The notes: generated from the sequence alone by a model not told the origin. A stretch of DNA of 8,420 nt from Deinococcales bacterium (GCA_025359705.1 JANYFS010000362.1:1-8420), one strand, 5' to 3'; shown: positions 1 to 7,092, counted from the first letter of the stretch. Translations and numbers: made by a program.

Positions 1-707
1 GTGCCGATTTCATATCGGAAACACTGCACGCCCACAGTATCTATATTTTGCGCGATCAAAGTGGAGATGGTCGAGATTTGTGTGACTCGATGCCCCCCAT
101 TTTACTAAAAGATAAAATCAAAACATTGGGAGTGAGTTCTATTTCGATTGCCGAAGAATACAAAAAAATTATCAAAACCATCCAAGCCACCAAACCTGAA
201 ATCATTTTTTATTGTGGAAAATATGATGTTGCTGCCGCGCTGCTGAGTTTGATTCGCAAAGAAAATATTGATACTTTCTTTATTGGTGGGGATACCTTGG
301 GAACCTCTGGTTTTAAGAACTTGGCAGGCCACGCCGCCCAAGGGGTCTATTACTTTTCAGTGACTGCTCCACCAGAACTTTACAACAGTACGGCAGCATT
401 CATTAAGTCTTATCGGCAAAAATACAATAAAAGTCCTAAAGCTTTTGGAGTATTGGGATATGACGCTATGAATGTGACCCTAGCAGGGATCGAGCAGGCT
501 ATTAAAAGTCAGGGAGGCAAAAAACCCACTCGAGCGCAGGTATCTAATTCACTCAAAAAGATCAATATTTTAGGCAAAAATAGCTTAACTGGCAATATCA
601 ACTTTAATAAGATGGGAGATCGACATACCAGTACGGTTTTTATTATGCGGTTTGGTGAAGACCTGATTCCGCGCTTGTGGTCGGTGGTTCCTGTTTCCCG
701 CCCCTAA
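1..707 (+). CDS. Branched-chain amino-acid-type ABC transporter substrate-binding protein, C-terminal part (5' end outside window)
   Basis: The frame is open from the first codon at position 3 to TAA at 705-707, so about 234 residues of an expected 360-400 are visible and the signal peptide lies outside the window. A TTG near position 48 could be read as a start, but the protein fold continues upstream of it. The sequence fits the type I periplasmic-binding fold of the LivJ/leucine-binding family (Peripla_BP_6). Visible parts are a beta-alpha repeat with PEIIFYCGKYDVAAALL, then FFIGGDTLG, the segment GVYYFSVTAPP, the helix FIKSYRQKYNKSP followed by LGYDAMNV, and a C-terminal LTGNINFNKMGDR strand pair. 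Such proteins capture amino acids outside the membrane for an ABC importer. The exact ligand cannot be read from sequence. The coding sequence is AT-rich and carries a single CTCGAG, unlike valS. It lies upstream of, but separate from, the T-box operon. Confidence 0.85.
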   Translation, partial: ADFISETLHAHSIYILRDQSGDGRDLCDSMPPILLKDKIKTLGVSSISIAEEYKKIIKTIQATKPEIIFYCGKYDVAAALLSLIRKENIDTFFIGGDTLGTSGFKNLAGHAAQGVYYFSVTAPPELYNSTAAFIKSYRQKYNKSPKAFGVLGYDAMNVTLAGIEQAIKSQGGKKPTRAQVSNSLKKINILGKNSLTGNINFNKMGDRHTSTVFIMRFGEDLIPRLWSVVPVSRP

Positions 708-749
708 CCTCGAGCCATCTAAGCCAAAATTCTTAGAGAACTCTCGAGG
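708..749 (+). terminator. Nested hairpin just after the binding-protein gene; probable terminator
   Basis: Immediately after the stop codon, CCTCGAG (708-714) pairs with CTCGAGG (743-749). Inside it TCTAAG (718-723) pairs with CTTAGA (732-737) around an 8-base loop. The outer arms are two copies of the CTCGAG palindrome. What follows (GGGTTGTG, then CTTTT at 763-767) is a poor U-tract, so termination strength is uncertain. The hairpin also overlaps the -35 zone of the next promoter. Confidence 0.5.
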
Positions 750-755
750 GGGTTG

Positions 756-764
756 TGCTATACT
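756..764 (+). promoter_or_regulatory. Extended -10 promoter of the T-box/valS operon
   Basis: TGCTATACT at 756-764 is an extended -10 element (TG, one base, TATACT). No good -35 hexamer lies 16-18 bases upstream, which an extended -10 can tolerate. Transcription would begin near 771, just before the first base-paired element of the T-box Stem I. This placement fits what a T-box leader requires. Confidence 0.55.
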
Positions 765-770
765 TTTCGT

Positions 771-1032
771 GCGAAGATCGGGAAGAGTAACACCCACCGC
801 ACCCCACAGAGAGGCTTCTCGAGGCTGAGAGGAAGCTGGGCCAGCGCAGGTGTGAAGGTCGCCCGTAAGCAGTGGAAGAACGGTTTTTGGCTCGAGTTGT
901 CCCAGACCCATTAGACCCACACATCTGTCCAAATAAAGCGCCCGATTCCTCGGGAAGAGCGGTGGTACCGCGCAAAACTGGATTTATTTCCGTTCTGCGT
1001 CCGCTCATAGAGGGTCGGGTTTTGTCGTTTTT
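771..1032 (+). promoter_or_regulatory. T-box riboswitch (tRNA-Val responsive) upstream of the valS operon
   Basis: T-box leaders bind a specific tRNA and sense whether it is charged. Stem I base: CGGG (779-782) pairs with CCCG (862-865) and CACC (791-794) pairs with GGTG (849-852). These enclose a specifier loop with AGTA-type bases on the 5' side and GAA on the 3' side. GUC (Val) at 858-860 sits one purine before the lower helix, the usual spacing. Distal Stem I motifs AGAGAG (808-813) and GCTGAGAG (824-831) are present. The T-box core GGTGGTACCGCG (961-972) holds the UGGU bulge, which pairs with the ACCA end of tRNA with discriminator A, as in tRNA-Val. A terminator follows. Together with valS downstream, the identity is well supported. 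The specifier call is an inference, since GGU one base earlier would also be readable. CTCGAG copies lie in the distal Stem I region (818) and between Stem I and the core (891). Confidence 0.92.
941..1032 (+). terminator. Rho-independent terminator of the T-box leader
   Basis: CCCG (941-944), CCT (948-950) and GAGCGG (957-962) can pair in order with CGGG (1016-1019), AGG (1011-1013) and CCGCTC (1001-1006). The pairing is followed at once by TTTT (1020-1023) and TTTTT (1028-1032). The 5' arm runs into the T-box core at 961, so this fold and the tRNA-bound antiterminator exclude each other. A small alternative hairpin, CCCGA (941-945) with TCGGG (950-954), competes for the same bases. Control is therefore probably by transcription attenuation rather than by masking a ribosome site. 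Confidence 0.75.
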
Positions 1033-1152
1033 ACCTCGAGCGGGTGAAATTGGATGGGAATTTTGGGGTGTTGTTGGGAAAGTTACAAGATGTGCTAAAA
1101 GATGTGCTAAAAGAAACCTCGAGCAAGATAGAAAAAACAAGGAGTAATGAAA
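1033..1152 (+). other. Post-T-box leader with 12-base tandem repeat
   Basis: About 120 bases separate the leader terminator from the first gene. They hold CTCGAG at 1035 and 1118 and two perfect adjacent copies of AGATGTGCTAAA (1088-1099, 1100-1111). One frame is open from a GTG at 1044 to TGA at 1158-1160, but it has no convincing ribosome site, so I do not call it a gene. Confidence 0.5.
1139..1144 (+). promoter_or_regulatory. Ribosome binding site that decides the start of the unknown gene
   Basis: AAGGAG at 1139-1144 lies 8 bases before ATG 1153 but only 2 bases before ATG 1147. The downstream ATG is therefore the better start, giving a protein that begins MTEQND rather than MKMTEQ. Confidence 0.7.
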
Positions 1153-2211
1153 ATGACTGAGCAAAATGACAGTGAGCTAAACGTGAATGAAGTAAGTGCC
1201 AATAAAGCAGAACTAAACTCGAGCGAAGTAAGTTCGAGTGAGCTAAGCTCGAATGAAGTAAGTGCCAATGAAGCAGAACCAAACTCGAGTGAACTGCTTG
1301 AAACTGAGCATACTATTCCCCTCGAGTGGATGGGGCAGCCCTTATTTTATGCGGAGGCCGCTTGGCTGAGCAATAAGCCCGTCACCCTCGAGCGCAAAAA
1401 TGAGTTGAAAGAGTTTTTGCAAATGCTCAAGGCCACTGGACGGCTGGATTCCTTTAAATTACCCAAAGGTTTTGAAGGTAACATCTCCAGAGCGCAATTT
1501 ATCGAAGAAGTTATGAGTGATGATCTTGAAAATGATGTTGAAGTCACCCAGCCTTATCCAGGTTGGTTCATCAATTTTAGTGTGGATGAAACCGAGCCAA
1601 CTTATTCGCTCGAGGATGCAAAAACAATCATCAAAAGCATGATCAAGTCTTGGAGCCTCACCGCCAATCCTGCGGAACGAGATGTTTTTCCCGCACCCAT
1701 TTGGTTGGGCAAGTCTGACCGCAAGAAGCTGATTCAAGAGTTTGAACAAAGCCCTATCCTCGAGCCTGAACAAGAGGATGAAGGTTTTGTAGTGAAGTTT
1801 TTAAAGATCTTCAGCGAGCAGGTTGCTTTGAGCATCAGTATCACCACCACCCTCGACTATCCAAGGTTTTTCACCACCACTCGAGCGGAAAATGATCCGA
1901 TCCGAACTTTGGTGGGCAAAGAATGTATTTTTCGCCAAAGAAAAATGCAAGATCTGGATAGCGATTGGCAGGTGATATCCAAGGGAATTGTCGGTTACAC
2001 CGATGAACATCTGAATGTAGGTGAATTTATAATGGATACACCCAAAAATATAGCAATCGTAGGGCAAGCGCATTTTACTGCGGCTTGGGCCGATGTGAGC
2101 CAAGAACATGTTTATAACTTGACCATTAATCAGGACATCCCTGAAGTATCTATGCAGACATCATTAGAAGAAACATCATTAGAAGAAACACCATCGGGAG
2201 AAACACCATGA
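1153..2211 (+). CDS. Unrecognised acidic cytoplasmic protein, first gene of the T-box/valS operon
   Basis: 352 residues from ATG 1153 (ATG 1147 is in frame but too close to AAGGAG). I do not recognise a family. There is no signal peptide or membrane segment. Residues 1 to about 45 are a low-complexity Ser/Glu/Asn region containing NEVSANKAELNSSE and its near copy NEVSANEAEPNSSE, 22 residues apart. The middle, about residues 50-330, looks globular and mixed alpha/beta, with stretches such as PLEWMGQPLFYAEAAWLS, EDAKTIIKSMIKSW and FVVKFLKIFSEQVALSI. The end is TSLEETSLEETPSGETP, from a 15-base tandem repeat. The stop overlaps the valS start as ATGA, so translation of the two is probably coupled. 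Lying after the T-box, it should rise when tRNA-Val is uncharged. That hints at a role linked to valine supply or ValRS, but this is inference only. Confidence 0.8.
   Translation: MTEQNDSELNVNEVSANKAELNSSEVSSSELSSNEVSANEAEPNSSELLETEHTIPLEWMGQPLFYAEAAWLSNKPVTLERKNELKEFLQMLKATGRLDSFKLPKGFEGNISRAQFIEEVMSDDLENDVEVTQPYPGWFINFSVDETEPTYSLEDAKTIIKSMIKSWSLTANPAERDVFPAPIWLGKSDRKKLIQEFEQSPILEPEQEDEGFVVKFLKIFSEQVALSISITTTLDYPRFFTTTRAENDPIRTLVGKECIFRQRKMQDLDSDWQVISKGIVGYTDEHLNVGEFIMDTPKNIAIVGQAHFTAAWADVSQEHVYNLTINQDIPEVSMQTSLEETSLEETPSGETP
1186..1293 (+). repeat. Two 42-base direct repeats, 66-base period, in the 5' end of the unknown gene
   Basis: Copy 1 is 1186-1227 and copy 2 is 1252-1293. They differ at 3 of 42 positions (A/G, T/C, C/T), and both end in AACTCGAG plus a few bases. 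The period, 66, is a multiple of three, so the reading frame is kept. The mismatches are all transitions. The spacer encodes a related Ser/Glu run (VSSSELSS). Confidence 0.85.
2158..2202 (+). repeat. 15-base tandem repeat (3 copies) running up to the valS start
   Basis: ACATCATTAGAAGAA at 2158-2172 and again at 2173-2187 are identical. The third copy, 2188-2202, has diverged to ACACCATCGGGAGAA, and ACACC of a fourth unit runs into ATG 2208. The array encodes the TSLEE repeats at the end of the upstream protein. Its third copy supplies GGAG (2197-2200), 7 bases before the valS start, as the ribosome site. Confidence 0.85.
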
Positions 2212-4832
2212 AAGAACTGAATAAATCCTACGAACCCAGCACCCTCGAGCCACGTTGGGCGCAAAAATGGGGCCAAGAACCGTTTCGGGCCGATGCCACC
2301 AGTGGCAAGCCTGCCTTTACCATCGCCATTCCGCCGCCCAATGTGACGGGCAATTTGCACATGGGCCACGCGCTGAACAACACCATGATCGATGTGTTGA
2401 CCCGCTTTAAGCGCATGGCAGGTTTCGAGGTACTGTATTTGCCGGGCATGGATCACGCAGGGATTGCGACCCAAGTGCTGGTGGAAAAACAACTGGCGGC
2501 GGAAGGGCTGACCCGCTATGATCTGGGCCGTGAAAAATTCCTCGAGCGGGTGTGGGCTTGGAAAAAACACTCGGGCGGCGAGATTATTGGGCAACTCAAA
2601 CGGCTGGGGGTGAGCTGTGACTGGACACGGGAGCGCTTTACCATGGATGAAGGACTCTCTCGAGCGGTGCGCCAACAATTTGTGATGCTGTATCACCAAG
2701 GGCTGGCCTACCGTGGCGAGCGGATTGTGAATTGGGATGTGATTGCCCAAAGCACCGTGTCTGACCTCGAGATGGATCGCAAAGATCAGCAGTCCAAAAT
2801 GTACACCCTCAGTTACAAGCTCGAGAACAGCACTTTAGCCGCTTCCAACGGGGAAATCGGGGAGATTTTGATTGCCACCCAGCGCCCCGAAACCATCTTT
2901 GCCGATGTGGCGATTGCGGTACACCCCGAAGACTCGAGGTTTAAGCATTTAGTGGGGCAAAAAGCCAGAATCCCACTGACCCAGCGCTTTATTCCAATTA
3001 TCGAAGACAGCGCCGTGGAAATGGATTTTGGAGTGGGCGCACTGAAAATCACCCCCGCCCACGACCCCACCGACTGGGAAATCGGGCAGCGCCACGGCCT
3101 GCCTTACCCCAGCGTGATCGATCTGAAGGGCAATATCTCCAATCCAGAATTGACTCCCGCCGAATTTGTGGGGCTCGAGCGTTTTGTGGCCCGTAAAGCG
3201 GTGGTCAAGGCGCTCGAGGCTGCTGGAGATCTGCTCGAGGCCAAAGAATACAAAGTGGCCCTGAGCATTTCTGGTCGCACAGGCGCGATCATCGAACCAA
3301 TTGTCAGTACCCAGTGGTTTGTGAAAATGACCCCGCTAGCAGAAAAAGCCCTCGAGTCGCTGGGTAAAGGCGAAATGACCCTGCACCCCGAGCGTTACAG
3401 CAAAGTGAACCGCGACTGGCTGGAGAATATTCGGGATTGGAACATCTCTAGGCAACTGTGGTGGGGCCATCAAATCCCCGCGTGGTACGACGAAGAAGGC
3501 AATATTTTTGTACCCCCGCTCGAGAACCCCGAAGCCACCCCCGTACACCCCGAGGGCAAGCCGCTGCACCGCGACCCCGATGTGTTTGACACCTGGTTTA
3601 GCAGCAACCTGTGGCCCTTTAGCACCCTAGATTGGCCCGATACCGATTCGGAAGATTTCCGCAAGTTCTACCCCACCAGCCTGATGATTACGGGTTACGA
3701 CATCTTGTTTTTCTGGGTGGCCCGGATGCAAATGATGGGCCTGTGGCTGACGGGAAAAGCTCCCTTTTCACAGATTATGCTGCACGGTTTGTATTTGGAT
3801 GCCAAGGGCCAGAAAATGTCCAAATCCAAAAACAACGGCATCGATCCCCTCGAGCTGATTGGGGAATACGGCGCGGATGCGGTGCGTTTTGCCCTGAGTT
3901 ATTTGGCAACGGGTGGGCAAGACATCCGCCACGACTCGAGGCGCTATGAGCAGGGTAAGCATTTTTCCAACAAGCTGTGGAACGCCGCCAAATTTGTGAT
4001 GATGAATCTGGAAACCAGCGAGCAAGACGACCCCCAAGCCAGCGAAACTTTAGCAGACCGCTGGATTCGCTCGAGGTTTAACGAAACCATCAAAACTGTT
4101 ACCGAACAGCTCGAGGGGCTGGACATTGGGGCCGCCATTCGCACCGCCTACAGCTTCACCTGGGACGAATTTTGTGATTGGTATCTCGAGGCATCCAAGC
4201 CCGCCGTGCGTGCGGGCAACACCGCCAGCAAAGCCACCCTGGGGGCCATGCTCGAGGGGATTTTGAAGCTGCTGCACCCCTTTATGCCCTTTATCACCTC
4301 AGAGATTTTTGAAGCCCTAGATCATAAGCGTCAACTGGCGGTGCATAGCTGGCCCCAATACGACCCCAAACACTTCGACCTCGAGGCGACTTTGGCCTTT
4401 AACACCCTGCGCGACGCAGTTTCCAGCGCCCGAAGTCTGAAAAACGAGTTGGGCATCTCACCCCAAGAAAAACTCGAGGTGTGGATTGAAGGGGAGGGCT
4501 TGGCGATTATTGCCCAGAATTCCTATGTGGTGGAGGGCATCGCTCGGGTGACGCTGGTAAATGCGCTGGGCGGCAAAACCCTCAGCGATATTTCGCCGCA
4601 ACTGACTGTGAAAGTAGCCCTCGAGGGGAATGTGGACATTGCCGAGTGGCTAGGCCGTTCGCGCAAGCGTTTGCAGGAGATTGACAAGCAAATTGCCCAA
4701 GCTAATGGCAAACTTAACAATCCTAGTTTTGCCGCCAAAGCCCCCCCCGAGGTTCTCGAGGAGGAAAGGCGACGGGTGGAGGATTTTGGGGCGCAGAAAG
4801 CGCGGTTGGTAGCGGTGTTGGCCCAGTTTTAG
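2208..4832 (+). CDS. valS: Valyl-tRNA synthetase (ValRS, class Ia)
   Basis: 874 residues, full length for bacterial ValRS. It attaches valine to tRNA-Val in the cytoplasm and edits mischarged threonine. The catalytic Rossmann fold carries PPPNVTGNLHMGH with HIGH-like HMGH at 51-54 and KMSKS at 536-540. The CP1 editing insert shows TQRPET (224-229), GVGALKITPAHD and HDPTDWEIGQRHGL from residue 285. Further family signatures are SRQLWWGHQIPAWY, DVFDTWFSS and ITGYDILFFWVARM. An anticodon-binding helical domain follows at about 600-760, and a C-terminal coiled coil at about 809-874 begins VDIAEWLGRSRKRL. Zinc-ribbon cysteines that I recall from Thermus ValRS are absent. The start ATG overlaps the stop of the upstream gene (ATGA), with GGAG 7 bases before it. 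Expression should be set by the T-box. The gene holds 21 CTCGAG sites; 17 of its 19 Leu-Glu pairs are written CTC GAG. Confidence 0.98.
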   Translation: MKELNKSYEPSTLEPRWAQKWGQEPFRADATSGKPAFTIAIPPPNVTGNLHMGHALNNTMIDVLTRFKRMAGFEVLYLPGMDHAGIATQVLVEKQLAAEGLTRYDLGREKFLERVWAWKKHSGGEIIGQLKRLGVSCDWTRERFTMDEGLSRAVRQQFVMLYHQGLAYRGERIVNWDVIAQSTVSDLEMDRKDQQSKMYTLSYKLENSTLAASNGEIGEILIATQRPETIFADVAIAVHPEDSRFKHLVGQKARIPLTQRFIPIIEDSAVEMDFGVGALKITPAHDPTDWEIGQRHGLPYPSVIDLKGNISNPELTPAEFVGLERFVARKAVVKALEAAGDLLEAKEYKVALSISGRTGAIIEPIVSTQWFVKMTPLAEKALESLGKGEMTLHPERYSKVNRDWLENIRDWNISRQLWWGHQIPAWYDEEGNIFVPPLENPEATPVHPEGKPLHRDPDVFDTWFSSNLWPFSTLDWPDTDSEDFRKFYPTSLMITGYDILFFWVARMQMMGLWLTGKAPFSQIMLHGLYLDAKGQKMSKSKNNGIDPLELIGEYGADAVRFALSYLATGGQDIRHDSRRYEQGKHFSNKLWNAAKFVMMNLETSEQDDPQASETLADRWIRSRFNETIKTVTEQLEGLDIGAAIRTAYSFTWDEFCDWYLEASKPAVRAGNTASKATLGAMLEGILKLLHPFMPFITSEIFEALDHKRQLAVHSWPQYDPKHFDLEATLAFNTLRDAVSSARSLKNELGISPQEKLEVWIEGEGLAIIAQNSYVVEGIARVTLVNALGGKTLSDISPQLTVKVALEGNVDIAEWLGRSRKRLQEIDKQIAQANGKLNNPSFAAKAPPEVLEEERRRVEDFGAQKARLVAVLAQF

Positions 4833-4866
4833 AGATTGACTCGAGATCTGCTGCATTAAAAATAAT

Positions 4867-4905
4867 AAAGACTCGAGTTCTATTTGTATTAGGCTCGAGT
4901 CTTTT
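4867..4905. terminator. Bidirectional terminator between valS and the minus-strand barrel gene
   Basis: AAAGACTCGAG (4867-4877) and CTCGAGTCTTT (4894-4904) form a perfect 11-base-pair stem with a 16-base loop. A T-run follows on the plus strand and an A-rich 5' flank (AAAAATAATAAAG) gives U residues on the minus strand. It can therefore end valS and the convergent gene at 4970. Both arms contain CTCGAG. A third CTCGAG lies at 4840, just after the valS stop. Confidence 0.88.
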
Positions 4906-4969
4906 GTTTCAAATGCTTTCTCGCATAATGAATTTAAATACAAGAAAAAGATGCGATCTGATTTAATAT

Positions 4970-5524
4970 TTAAGATCGAATTCCCCACCGCAAGCCAAAA
5001 GTTGGGCCTTCTACACCTATGGTTCCGTATCCTTCTATAGATTGTTTAATATTAGAGTCAGGAGTCATAAAACGGTAGCCTGCCCATACGGTAGCTTTGA
5101 AAGGTACTAGGAAACCCAAAAAGACGGATAGGGGTTCATCGGGTCTGAACAATGTACTGCTTAAACCAACACCCAAGCCTGCACCTAAATAGGGAGTATC
5201 GGTTTGGTTATTCAAACGAAACTGTGGCCCCATATACATGATGAGATTGGCATCAGTTGCGGGGTAAGGTTGAAAACCAAAACCAGTGCGCCAGTCAAAT
5301 TGGCTCGAAAATAGCGAAAGATCCAATGTAGCATGTAATCCAGCACGCAAACCCATATTCTGAGAACTATTCTTTAGATTTGGATTTGGGGTTGAAATGC
5401 TCAGTGGATTGGTTAGAAAAAGGTTTGTATCGAGCGATAAAGAAAATTCGGAGGCTCGAGCGGGTGCTACTACTACAAAGTGAGTGAGTACAACTAACAG
5501 AGGTAAAAGCTTACAGTATTTCAT
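4970..5524 (-). CDS. Small secreted, outer-membrane beta-barrel-like protein
   Basis: 184 residues from the ATG at 5524-5522, preceded by AGGAG (5534-5530) with 5 bases of spacing. The N-terminus is a Sec signal peptide: MKYCK, a hydrophobic run LLPLLVVLTHFVVVAP, and ARA before Ser25 as a likely signal peptidase I site. The mature part has alternating polar and hydrophobic strands rich in Gly and aromatics (GLRAGLHATLDL, WRTGFGFQPYP, YLGAGLGVGLSS, ATVWAGYRFM, FGLRWGIRS), as in small outer-membrane barrels. There is no enzymatic motif, and I cannot name a family; a porin-like or OmpW-type fold is a guess. The gene is AT-rich, with one CTCGAG near its 5' end (5455). It probably has its own promoter in the 165 bases upstream and ends at the terminator shared with valS. 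Confidence 0.75.
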   Translation of the reverse strand: MKYCKLLPLLVVLTHFVVVAPARASEFSLSLDTNLFLTNPLSISTPNPNLKNSSQNMGLRAGLHATLDLSLFSSQFDWRTGFGFQPYPATDANLIMYMGPQFRLNNQTDTPYLGAGLGVGLSSTLFRPDEPLSVFLGFLVPFKATVWAGYRFMTPDSNIKQSIEGYGTIGVEGPTFGLRWGIRS

Positions 5525-5689
5525 GAAATCTCCTATGGTTATATTTTTTCGCAGTTTAGCTGCTTATTTGGGCAAGATTTTGATATAAGATCAATCTAAA
5601 CTGAGTTTGATAGCATTATTCATTTGAATGATTGATTTTTCGCAAAATTTCTCACTAAGATAATTAAATGATTGAAATTTATCAGAAAA
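5525..5689. other. AT-rich intergenic stretch between two minus-strand secreted-protein genes
   Basis: It contains the ribosome site of the barrel gene and presumably its promoter, though I cannot fix -35/-10 boxes. TCAATCATT occurs twice on the minus strand, and ATTCA-AA-TGAAT forms a small inverted repeat. I see no strong terminator for the upstream 431-residue gene, so read-through into the barrel gene is possible. Confidence 0.4.
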
Positions 5690-7018
5690 CTATGTCGCAG
5701 TGCTAAATTTACCACGTACTATATTATATTCAAAGCTAGAATGGCTCCACATGTCTTTGCTGTGAGCCATTATCGGGGATGCCAGCAAAGGGCTGTTCAG
5801 CTTCACGGTACTCGAAAAGCGAGTTAGGCTCATAGAATATTGGGTTTTTGGCTCGAGTTTAATTCCCCAACCGTTAAAATCAAACTCATTCTTGTAAGTC
5901 ATTGCAACCACGCTAGAAGAGGATACTTGATCTCCTGATCCAGAAGTTGATTTATGAAGGTAAGCCATATACAGCCCTGGGTCGGTACTCCAACGAAATA
6001 CAGGAACCGATGATGCGCTCACAATTGACCCATCTTTTGGCTCATTTATTTTGATCGCCTTTGGGGTATCTAATGCTATGCTGTCAGGAACATCTTTAAA
6101 ACTCTTAAAAATTCCGTTTTCGGTGCCGTCTTTTAAATTGATGGTCTCAAAATCTATAAAATAGTTGGCATTTTTAATATTTGGCATAGGGATAATGTTC
6201 TCCCCATTTTTAAGTTTTGGCCCTACGGCTAGGGTGATACCCGCAGTATTTGGAGTATCTCGAAACCCCATCGACCAAAAATTGCTCAAACTAGAGTCAG
6301 CATCTGCGGGCAAACTTATTTTTACCTTCACGTCCTTGGAGTTAATCGGCTCGAGGGTAATGTCTTGCCCATCCAAATTACCCGTTTGAGGGATGCTATC
6401 GATAACCCGTCTTCCATATGCATTAAACGTATTGAGACTTCCGAGAAGATTTTCTGAAACCTGAAAAGCATACAAGACACCGCTTCCTTGCTGTGAAAAA
6501 GGAAAGGGTGAAAGTAGGTATTCAAATGTATCCGTTGTTGGGTTTTTCAAAACTGGCTGTCCCGTAGATACACCAAATTTTTCATCAGACAAAAATAACA
6601 TGGAGTCCAATTTATTATCTTTTTTCAAAAGGTTTCCTGAAATTTTTGCAGGCTTTCCACTTGCCGCATCCATCATAGTCATAGCATCTAAAATAGGCTT
6701 GATCAATTCATTGAGATTTGAGTTTTCAACCCCTTCTACAATAATTGAATTCACAATGGCATCATCTTTGGAATCTCTAATGTCAAATTTGACACTGTAT
6801 GGCAATTTGACATTGGGAATTGTATAATTACCTTCACCATCTACAGTCACAGGATTCATTCCTTTCATTGTGATTTTCAAGCGGTTTTTCAGTGTGGAAA
6901 AATTTCCACTCAAGGTAATACCTTGATCGACCTTGGCGGGTTCTGGCAGAGTCTTGTTGAAACTGCTGAGTAATGCACTGGTCAAAAGAATCAGGCTCTA
7001 GAGATGGATAATTTTCAT
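5690..7018 (-). CDS. Putative secreted multi-domain beta protein interrupted by an amber codon in its signal peptide (probable pseudogene)
   Basis: The natural start is ATG 7018-7016, with AGGAG at 7027-7023. It reads MKIIHL, then TAG at 7000-6998, then SLILLTSALLSSFNKT in the same frame. The two halves make a good Sec signal peptide, so the TAG looks like a nonsense change or a base-call error. After the stop the frame is intact for over 430 codons to TAG 5692-5690. Translation from TTG 6985 would give 431 residues with a crippled signal. The mature part resembles stacked beta domains: a carboxypeptidase-regulatory-like segment (GNFSTLKNRLKITMKG, VDGEGNYTIPNV), a second similar one starting AKISGNLLKKDNK, and a C-terminal fibronectin-III-like part (PVFRWSTDPGLYMAYLHKS, LEPKTQYSMSLTRF). 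I recognise no named family. The gene is AT-rich with only two CTCGAG sites, a low density shared with the neighbouring barrel gene. Confidence 0.65.
6998..7000 (-). other. In-frame TAG within the signal-peptide codons
   Basis: TAG is codon 7 counted from the ATG at 7018, between CTC and AGC. CTCTAG is one base from CTCGAG, so a G-to-T change in a CTCGAG site is one possible origin. Reversion from CAG, TGG, TTG or TCG is equally possible. Confidence 0.8.
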
Positions 7019-7092
7019 GTGGCTCCTATGTTTTGACGGCTGAAATATCTTTCCGTGAAAAGAGTTTAAAACGCACACAAATAAAATACTAT

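Noticed and set aside
857..859. GGU (Gly) as the T-box specifier codon
   Set aside because: GUC one base later has the usual single purine before the lower Stem I helix, and the operon contains valS with no glycine gene visible.
872..1147. 91-codon plus-strand open frame across the T-box
   Set aside because: It lies wholly over conserved riboswitch structure, has no ribosome site and is best explained as a chance frame.
1147..1149. ATG at 1147 as start of the unknown gene
   Set aside because: It is only 2 bases from AAGGAG; ATG 1153, in the same frame, has 8-base spacing.
3632..3949. Open frame of 105 codons inside valS
   Set aside because: It is out of frame within conserved ValRS motifs, so it is a shadow.
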